The notes beneath the pieces are model-generated. The model saw only the letters and a program-made list of their open reading frames with translations, made no database searches and was not told where the DNA came from. A DNA stretch of 10,482 nt from Pyrobaculum sp. GTDB taxonomy: Archaea; Thermoproteota; Thermoprotei; Thermoproteales; Thermoproteaceae. Position 1 is the stretch's first letter, and the number at the start of each line of letters is the position of its first letter. This document shows, piece by piece, positions 6,298 to 10,482 of this stretch. The translations under genes were made by a program, and so were the position numbers. The stretch spans positions 1 through 10,482 of the forward strand of contig JAJHQT010000027.1 in the NCBI GenBank assembly GCA_020833205.1, given 5' to 3'.

Positions 6298-6678
6298 ATG
6301 CAGGCAACAGCCCAGCTCAAAACCCCCGTGGTGGGTAAACATGTCTACGGCGAATTGTATGGGGTAGACGAGTCGCTTCTACGAGACGAGGAGAAGCTAC
6401 GGCGAATAGTCATAGAGGCTGCCCACATCGCCAAGACGCACCTAGTGGAGGTAAACTCCTGGAGGTTCAAGGGGGGCGACAAAGAGGGCGTCTCAGTCAT
6501 CGCGTTGGTGCTGGAAAGCCACATAGCCATCCACACGTGGCCTACATACGGCTTCGCGACGGTGGACGTGTATACATGTGGCGAACATTCAGACCCCATG
6601 TCAGCGTTTCGCTACATCGTCTCTCAGCTGTCTCCAAAGAGATTTACGGTAAACTACTCAGACCGTTCATACAAGTAA
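6298..6678 (+). CDS. Pyruvoyl-dependent arginine decarboxylase (AdoMetDC-like proenzyme)
   Basis: The 126-aa proenzyme belongs to the short SAM-decarboxylase fold family. Self-cleavage is expected between E73 and S74 in LVLESHIAIHTWP; S74 becomes the pyruvoyl group. The conserved H79 and C94 (in DVYTCGEHSDP) are present. In Crenarchaeota this family has two paralogs, one for S-adenosylmethionine and one for arginine (known from Sulfolobus). Features such as NSWRFKGGDKEGVSV and the end VNYSDRSYK remind me of the arginine form, which makes agmatine for polyamines and for the agmatidine modification of tRNA-Ile. The assignment between the two is by memory, so SAM decarboxylase (speD/speH) remains possible. 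The start ATG 6298 is chosen from the TATA box 24 nt upstream and gives the normal family length. A pyrimidine tract follows the stop codon. Confidence 0.85.
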   Translation: MQATAQLKTPVVGKHVYGELYGVDESLLRDEEKLRRIVIEAAHIAKTHLVEVNSWRFKGGDKEGVSVIALVLESHIAIHTWPTYGFATVDVYTCGEHSDPMSAFRYIVSQLSPKRFTVNYSDRSYK

Positions 6679-6700
6679 TTCTCTTTCTCTTTCTTTTTTC
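6679..6700 (+). terminator. Pyrimidine/T-rich tract, probable terminator
   Basis: Directly behind the decarboxylase stop lies a 22-nt run of only T and C, ending in T6. Archaeal transcription often ends at such T-rich tracts without a hairpin. It also sits directly in front of the next gene's ATG (6701), so termination may be partial or the next gene's start may be wrong. Confidence 0.5.
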
Positions 6701-7615
6701 ATGTCTAACCTTTTGTTGTTACTCCTCTGGCTTAGCCGCGATCAGATAAGCAGATCTATCCTCGAAAAAGTCGCCTACGCGGGCACCGTCTATACGGCGG
6801 ACGCGGTAAATACGGTGATCAAGGCCCTCTACGAGGTCTACGACTACGTAGACACCGTGATTGTGTACGGGCCTGACATAAACGGCGCGGGGGAGTTGAT
6901 AGTTGAGGCCCTCAGTGGAGTATGTAACGACGCCGTGAGGGCGCCTTGTGAATATGTAAAGGGTCTCAACGTACGTGTAGTCGACCTGCGGTGGCGGGGT
7001 GAGGAGGAGCTTAGAAGAGCCGTGGAGGCGTTTTACAAGCCGACGGCCGAGGCGGCGCGGCCGCGTAGAGAGGTCCCATTGGAGAGACCCGACAAGAGGT
7101 TGACCTGCTGGGCGCCTCACGTCCTCTACGATGACGACTTGGAAGCGCTTAGGGTCAAGGCCATAGACTACATACTGACCTACGGCGCGGAGAGCCGCGA
7201 CGTTCTCTACAGCCACCTAGCCCTACAGCGGCGCCCCGGCGGCAAGTATTTGGCGCGGCCATGCGATGTGTTGGAGGACTGGCCCTGCGGTCTCGAGGAG
7301 GCAGACGTCTTGTTGGCTACGCCGGCCTACATCCACAAGTCGCGGCTGGAGGCCGCGATGTCTGCCATAAGGCCTGAGGTGTATAGCCGCGACGTCTACG
7401 ACCCCCGCGGAAACTTCGTGCTGACGGACTCTTCGCTACACCACTACAGCCCCCGCGGCGTCTTGCTACGACAGATAGAACTAACCGACATAAACATGAG
7501 AAGGGAGGCACAGAAACTTCTGCCAGACCACGCCTTCTACCTGGGACAAGAATACGCGGCCCGCAAAATACTAAAAGACAAATACGTACAAGACAGATGG
7601 AAGCTACAGCTATAG
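6701..7615 (+). CDS. DUF4346-like domain protein of unknown function
   Basis: The 304-aa product has an N-terminal part with alternating helices and strands (AYAGTVYTADAVNTVIKAL, TVIVYGPDINGAGELIVEAL) that resembles MtrA-like domains. A middle part contains YGAESRDVLYSHLALQ and LLATPAYIHKSRLEAAM. The C-terminal part (about 234-295: DPRGNFVLT, LHHYSPRGVLLRQIEL, HAFYLGQEYAARKI) resembles DUF4346, a domain elsewhere fused to dihydropteroate-synthase-like proteins. This is pattern memory, and the function is unknown; a link to pterin or C1 chemistry is only a guess. The start is uncertain: ATG 6701 gives an odd hydrophobic beginning (SNLLLLLLWLS) derived from the T-rich tract, and there is no TATA box in front. 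The gene may be co-transcribed with the decarboxylase, 22 nt upstream. Confidence 0.7.
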   Translation: MSNLLLLLLWLSRDQISRSILEKVAYAGTVYTADAVNTVIKALYEVYDYVDTVIVYGPDINGAGELIVEALSGVCNDAVRAPCEYVKGLNVRVVDLRWRGEEELRRAVEAFYKPTAEAARPRREVPLERPDKRLTCWAPHVLYDDDLEALRVKAIDYILTYGAESRDVLYSHLALQRRPGGKYLARPCDVLEDWPCGLEEADVLLATPAYIHKSRLEAAMSAIRPEVYSRDVYDPRGNFVLTDSSLHHYSPRGVLLRQIELTDINMRREAQKLLPDHAFYLGQEYAARKILKDKYVQDRWKLQL

Positions 7616-7641
7616 GCGTGCTATATGCCGTGCTTCGGTAA

Positions 7642-8161
7642 TTGGGAGGATTGAAGAGAATAAGGTCTAGGAAACCTCTCGTCCACCACGTGACGAACTT
7701 CGTCGTTATGAATGACGCGGCTAACGTCACATTGGCCGTCGGCGCGTCGCCCATCATGGCGTACGTCAGAGAGGAGGCGGATTCTCTAGTCTATGCGAGT
7801 CTCGACGTGGTTGAGAAGTTGGCTTGGGAGTACGGCGGTGGTGACGAGGCTGAGGAACTACGTCTCGGACGGCAGAAGGCACGGCGTGGTCAACGACGGC
7901 ACGCCGTTGCTCAAGTACACAACCAGCGCAGGCCGCATGGCCAGCTCTGTGATCGCCAGCTTCATGGCTGTGAATAGAGATTTATTGGCGGCGTCTGTAG
8001 AGGGTCTAGCCACTTTTGAGATAGTTGCGGAGAAGAAGGCGTCGGGCTCCGTTGCTTTGAAGTTGCACCTAATCGACTAGCTTTACAACATGAAGCCGGA
8101 AGACTACGGACTCGCGAGGGTTGAGCTAGGCGGGTCAGCCTCTCGCGGGGCGTTGGCTTAG
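7642..8161 (+). pseudogene. thiM: Decayed hydroxyethylthiazole kinase (thiM)
   Basis: ThiM phosphorylates 4-methyl-5-hydroxyethylthiazole in thiamine salvage. The first part matches the family N-terminus: [20 protein letters not shown] and [12 protein letters not shown] followed by EEAD. The C-terminal part, in the next frame, matches NYVSDG, a NDGTPLL segment, and [10 protein letters not shown]. Damage is of four kinds. About 90-100 codons are missing, roughly at 7795-7805, including the expected LDPVG and RGN segments. A frameshift lies near 7832-7845 (EYG to [14 protein letters not shown]). The conserved TGxGC motif reads TSAGR, so the cysteine is lost. An in-frame TAG at 8078-8080 cuts LID from LYNMKPEDYGLARVEL, which stays open to TAG 8159-8161. 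Possible starts are TTG 7642 or TTG 7651. The tail overlaps the convergent thrS end by 27 nt. It cannot encode a working kinase. Confidence 0.88.
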
Positions 8162-9964
8162 GAGTCTCGGCATGTAGAGCGGCCTCGTCGGGTAGCCCTT
8201 CACCTCTTCTTTTATTTTCTTGATGAGCCCCTCCGGCGTCGTTTTGTATTGTCCCCCGCCTCTCTCTCTGACAGAGAGCGTGCCCTCAGCAACCTCCTTT
8301 GCGCCTACGATGCATATATACGGTACCCACGCTGTCTCGGCGTCTCGGATCCTTTTATTCAACGTCTCGTCTCTGTCGTCTACATCTACGCGTATGCCCT
8401 CCGCCTCGAGCTTGTCGGCGACCTCCAGGGCGTATTTGAGGTTCTCCGAGGTGATGGGTATTATGCGGACTTGCACCGGCGAGAGCCAGGTGGGGAGGCG
8501 CGGAACTTTGCCTGCCCTCTCCGCCTTAGCCGCCGTGTCGAAGACAGCGTATAGATACCTCTCGACGCTTCCCAAAATCGCCGTGTGGATGATCACTGGG
8601 TGTCTTCCCTGGTTGTTTTCATCTACGTACTTTATGCCGAAGCGCTGGGCGTTGCCGACATCTATCTGGAAGGTGGCTATCTCCCTAGGCCTCCCCAGTT
8701 CGTCGATTATGTGGAACTCCACGTTGAGAACCCAGTAATACCTCTGCCCCGGCAGAACCCGCACCAATATGGGCTTACCCTCCCTCCTGGCCAGCTCCGT
8801 CAAATACCACCTGTGGCTTTTGTAGAAGTCCTCAGTGACATTGTACAACGAGACGTAGGTACGTCCCAGCTTCCCGATCTCCCTAAAGATTACTTCGTGG
8901 AGTTTGTAGGTGACTTCAATAGCCTCCTGGAGGTCTTTTGTAAATATGTGGAGGTCGGGCATGTAAAACCTCCTGAGTCTAAAGAGAAGCACAGTCTCGC
9001 CTGGCTGTTCGTATCGGTATGAGTCAGCGACTTCAATCATGCCGAAGGGCAGATTTCTATAGCTTATCACCCAGTCCTTAACCATTGCGAACTGTTGGAA
9101 ACATGCGGCGTAGCGGAGGATAAGGTCTGCGTCCGACTCGACTAGGTATAGCCTCTCGCCGAAGAGCTTCGCATGGGTCTCTATGGCCGGCTCCGCCAGC
9201 TTAAACATGTTGGTGCCTCTTATCTTGAAGATAGGTATCCCCAGAGACTTGGCCACCATGTAGGCGTAGTCCTCCACAAGCTCCATCATCACGGTGGCCT
9301 CAGGCGCGTAGCGCATATGGCCGACGTCAGACATAGGCTCCCACTCGAAGCCGTACTTCCGGAGATACTCGAGATACCTGGGCTCGGCGCCGCCTCCCAG
9401 CTCCTTCTTAAACACCTCCTTCTCCACCAACGTTTTCAAATCCTCGTAGCCGCTGTAGTCGAACTTAGCCGGGTCGTACTCCTCCCCCGCCGGCGTAAGC
9501 ACCACGTAGAAGTCGCGTCTCTCTTCAGTCTTTTTCTCGGCTTTGGCCTTCTCTGGCTTGAAGCTTCTGCTGAGCTCCGAAAGCGGGTGTCCCAAGCACT
9601 TAAGCTCAAACGCCTTGTAGTACCCAAAAGGCGCCTTGTACACCTCGCCGTTGTATTCAGCCTTTACAACTTCATAAAGTTTGTTCAAGATCTCCCTAGC
9701 AGTGAAGGGTCTGGCGAGCTCGGCAGAAAGGTGCGCGTAGGGATATATTACGATGGAGCTTGCCTTAACTTTTTTAGCGATTTCAACCACGTCGCGCGCC
9801 ACCTGGCGTAGGAAGTCTTCGTCGTCGGTGTCGCCTCTTTCTACAGAGACGAAGGCCACCAAGGCGTTCTCGGCACGGCCGGAGGCCGGCTCGTCTCTGA
9901 CGTCGAGCGCAGGGTCTCTCGGCTCCCAACTAAAGCGCTCTGCGTGTATGTATAAAACACGCAT
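8135..9964 (-). CDS. thrS: Threonyl-tRNA synthetase, archaeal type with N-terminal editing domain
   Basis: The enzyme attaches threonine to tRNA-Thr (EC 6.1.1.3). The 609-aa product starts with the archaeal DTD-like editing domain (about 1-145: MRVLYIHAERFSWEP, IVIYPYAHLSAELARPF, FGYYKAFELKCLGHP), which clears mischarged serine. A charged linker (KPEKAKAEKKTEERRD) follows. The class II catalytic core comes next, with DVGHMRYAPEATVMMEL, motif 2 around SYRNLPFGMIEVADSYRYEQ, and motif 3 in HTAILGSVERYLYAVFD. The zinc ligands are expected as Cys in AACFQQF, His in MPDLHIF and His in IIHTAIL. The anticodon-binding domain is at the end (about 505-600: VRIIPITSENLKYALEVADK). It is full length, unlike the split synthetases of some Crenarchaeota. 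ATG 9964 lies behind a TATA box and a G-rich stretch. The gene is convergent with the thiM remnant and its end overlaps the remnant by 27 nt. Confidence 0.96.
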   Translation of the reverse strand: MRVLYIHAERFSWEPRDPALDVRDEPASGRAENALVAFVSVERGDTDDEDFLRQVARDVVEIAKKVKASSIVIYPYAHLSAELARPFTAREILNKLYEVVKAEYNGEVYKAPFGYYKAFELKCLGHPLSELSRSFKPEKAKAEKKTEERRDFYVVLTPAGEEYDPAKFDYSGYEDLKTLVEKEVFKKELGGGAEPRYLEYLRKYGFEWEPMSDVGHMRYAPEATVMMELVEDYAYMVAKSLGIPIFKIRGTNMFKLAEPAIETHAKLFGERLYLVESDADLILRYAACFQQFAMVKDWVISYRNLPFGMIEVADSYRYEQPGETVLLFRLRRFYMPDLHIFTKDLQEAIEVTYKLHEVIFREIGKLGRTYVSLYNVTEDFYKSHRWYLTELARREGKPILVRVLPGQRYYWVLNVEFHIIDELGRPREIATFQIDVGNAQRFGIKYVDENNQGRHPVIIHTAILGSVERYLYAVFDTAAKAERAGKVPRLPTWLSPVQVRIIPITSENLKYALEVADKLEAEGIRVDVDDRDETLNKRIRDAETAWVPYICIVGAKEVAEGTLSVRERGGGQYKTTPEGLIKKIKEEVKGYPTRPLYMPRLLSQRPARG

Positions 9965-9982
9965 ATTCCGCCACCCCTCCCT

Positions 9983-9990
9983 CTTTATAT
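9983..9990 (-). promoter_or_regulatory. TATA box of thrS
   Basis: On the minus strand ATATAAAG ends 19 nt before ATG 9964. A G-rich stretch (GAGGGAGGGGTGG) lies between box and start; it could act as ribosome binding site if the transcript starts further upstream, but the spacing favours a leaderless transcript. The box lies only a few bases behind the stop codon of the upstream gene (9994). Confidence 0.6.
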
Positions 9991-9993
9991 CTA

Positions 9994-10482
9994 TTATTCT
10001 ACGTAGATGCCGTTTCTTCTCAACCGCTTTAAAATACCCTCAGAATCCTCTGGATATAGATATGTATATTTCTTGATCTTATTATAATCAAGTTTTATAT
10101 CATATTCAAGTATAAGTCTAGCGATTTCGTTTATAAAATCTTCAGCATCTTTTGTAGCTATTTTAGCCTTAAGCACCAGAAGCTCTTCAAGACCTATGGC
10201 CTTCGTCTTTACGCCGTTTAAATTGATCTCCTTGAGGTCTGAAAAGAACTCTGGGGGAATATATATGTCGAGGATGTTCTCTAACAAGTCCACTCTAACG
10301 GTGTCTCCGCCAACTATTAACTCGTAGTATATTGTGCCGTGGTCCGATGTCCCCATGTCCCAGTCGTTCTCCTTAGCTATCTCCTCAAAAAGCTCGTTAT
10401 CGAGCACAGTGGACTTGTTGAGAATAAAAAGATCTACGTCCCTGGGGTCGTATTTGATATTGTATACCAGCGGAAGAACCGC
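9994..10482 (-). CDS. Nucleotidyltransferase-fold protein (MNT/AbiEii-like), 5' part missing
   Basis: The frame is open to the right edge, so the gene enters from outside; 162 residues are visible. The first visible residues include PRDVDLFIL, which fits the Dx-D metal-binding pair of minimal nucleotidyltransferases (D15, D17), and VRVDLLEN (D65) fits the third carboxylate. The usual glycine/serine motif should lie just upstream, outside the window. Further on, KAIGLEELLVLKAKIATKDAEDF matches, in the parts KAIGLEELLVLKAK and TKDAEDF, the helical C-terminal pattern of such proteins. In prokaryotes this fold often belongs to toxin-antitoxin pairs (with HEPN or AbiEi partners), but single copies also exist. 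An internal GTG at 10407 would remove the metal-binding pair and is not the start. The gene is visibly richer in A and T than thrS, which could reflect recent acquisition. Confidence 0.7.
   Translation of the reverse strand, partial: AVLPLVYNIKYDPRDVDLFILNKSTVLDNELFEEIAKENDWDMGTSDHGTIYYELIVGGDTVRVDLLENILDIYIPPEFFSDLKEINLNGVKTKAIGLEELLVLKAKIATKDAEDFINEIARLILEYDIKLDYNKIKKYTYLYPEDSEGILKRLRRNGIYVE

Noticed and set aside
6719..7216. Minus-strand frame of 165 codons opposite the DUF4346-like gene
   Set aside because: Composition and lack of any motif or promoter mark it as a shadow of the plus-strand gene.
8220..8272. TTGATGAG followed about 45 nt later by CTGA, like a C/D box guide RNA
   Set aside because: It lies inside thrS on the opposite strand, lacks internal D' and C' boxes, and both motifs are short enough to occur by chance.
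9173..9811. Plus-strand frame of 212 codons opposite thrS, and other long frames at 8220-9022
   Set aside because: These are shadows of thrS, which has full-length family motifs on the minus strand.
1..10482. CRISPR array expected from the presence of a Cas4-like gene
   Set aside because: No regularly spaced direct repeats were seen anywhere in the window, and no cas1, cas2 or effector gene is present.
1..10482. Insertion sequence or transposase genes near the decayed genes
   Set aside because: No transposase motifs, terminal inverted repeats or target duplications could be recognised; the decay is explained by small mutations and deletions.

Overview
The window looks like chromosomal DNA of a hyperthermophilic crenarchaeon of the order Thermoproteales, most likely Pyrobaculum. 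The evidence is archaeal: an archaeal-type threonyl-tRNA synthetase, a small pyruvoyl decarboxylase of the crenarchaeal type, a serine tRNA with a 15-nt intron at position 37/38, and TATA boxes that sit about 20-24 nt in front of start codons (leaderless transcripts). There are also broken genes that resemble the decayed PaRep2 families of Pyrobaculum. Species cannot be named from this sequence alone.

Layout. 1-761: an unrecognised protein gene, possibly entering from the left, cut by an in-frame TAG with about 60 more open codons behind it. 830-1477: a Cas4-type iron-sulfur nuclease with no CRISPR array or other cas gene in sight. 1520-3280: a membrane-anchored iron-sulfur protein of the HdrD/GlpC type. 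3342-5142: a tightly packed operon with two ATGA overlaps, made of myo-inositol-1-phosphate synthase, a PadR-type regulator and MobB. 5143-5885: a decayed zone holding a frameshifted gene remnant that looks like PaRep2b. 5886-5988 (minus): tRNA-Ser(UGA) with encoded CCA and a short intron. 5989-6297: non-coding, with divergent promoters and an extra unassigned TATA box. 6298-6678: pyruvoyl-dependent decarboxylase, arginine decarboxylase preferred over SAM decarboxylase. 6701-7615: a protein with a C-terminal DUF4346-like domain. 7642-8161: a dead hydroxyethylthiazole kinase (thiM) gene with deletion, frameshift, premature stop and loss of conserved residues. 8135-9964 (minus): thrS. 9994-10482 (minus): the 3' part of a nucleotidyltransferase-like gene that leaves the window on the right.

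How it fits together. Most intact genes are housekeeping or metabolic: inositol phospholipid precursor synthesis, molybdenum/tungsten cofactor synthesis, polyamine synthesis, threonyl-tRNA charging and redox electron transfer. The inositol synthase, PadR and MobB genes are probably one transcript. I found no complete new multi-gene system. The points most worth a second look are the several independent gene-decay events, the orphan Cas4, the PadR gene inside a metabolic operon, the possible small RNA near 6088-6156, the imperfect tRNA splice motif, and the nucleotidyltransferase at the right edge, whose possible partner lies outside the window.
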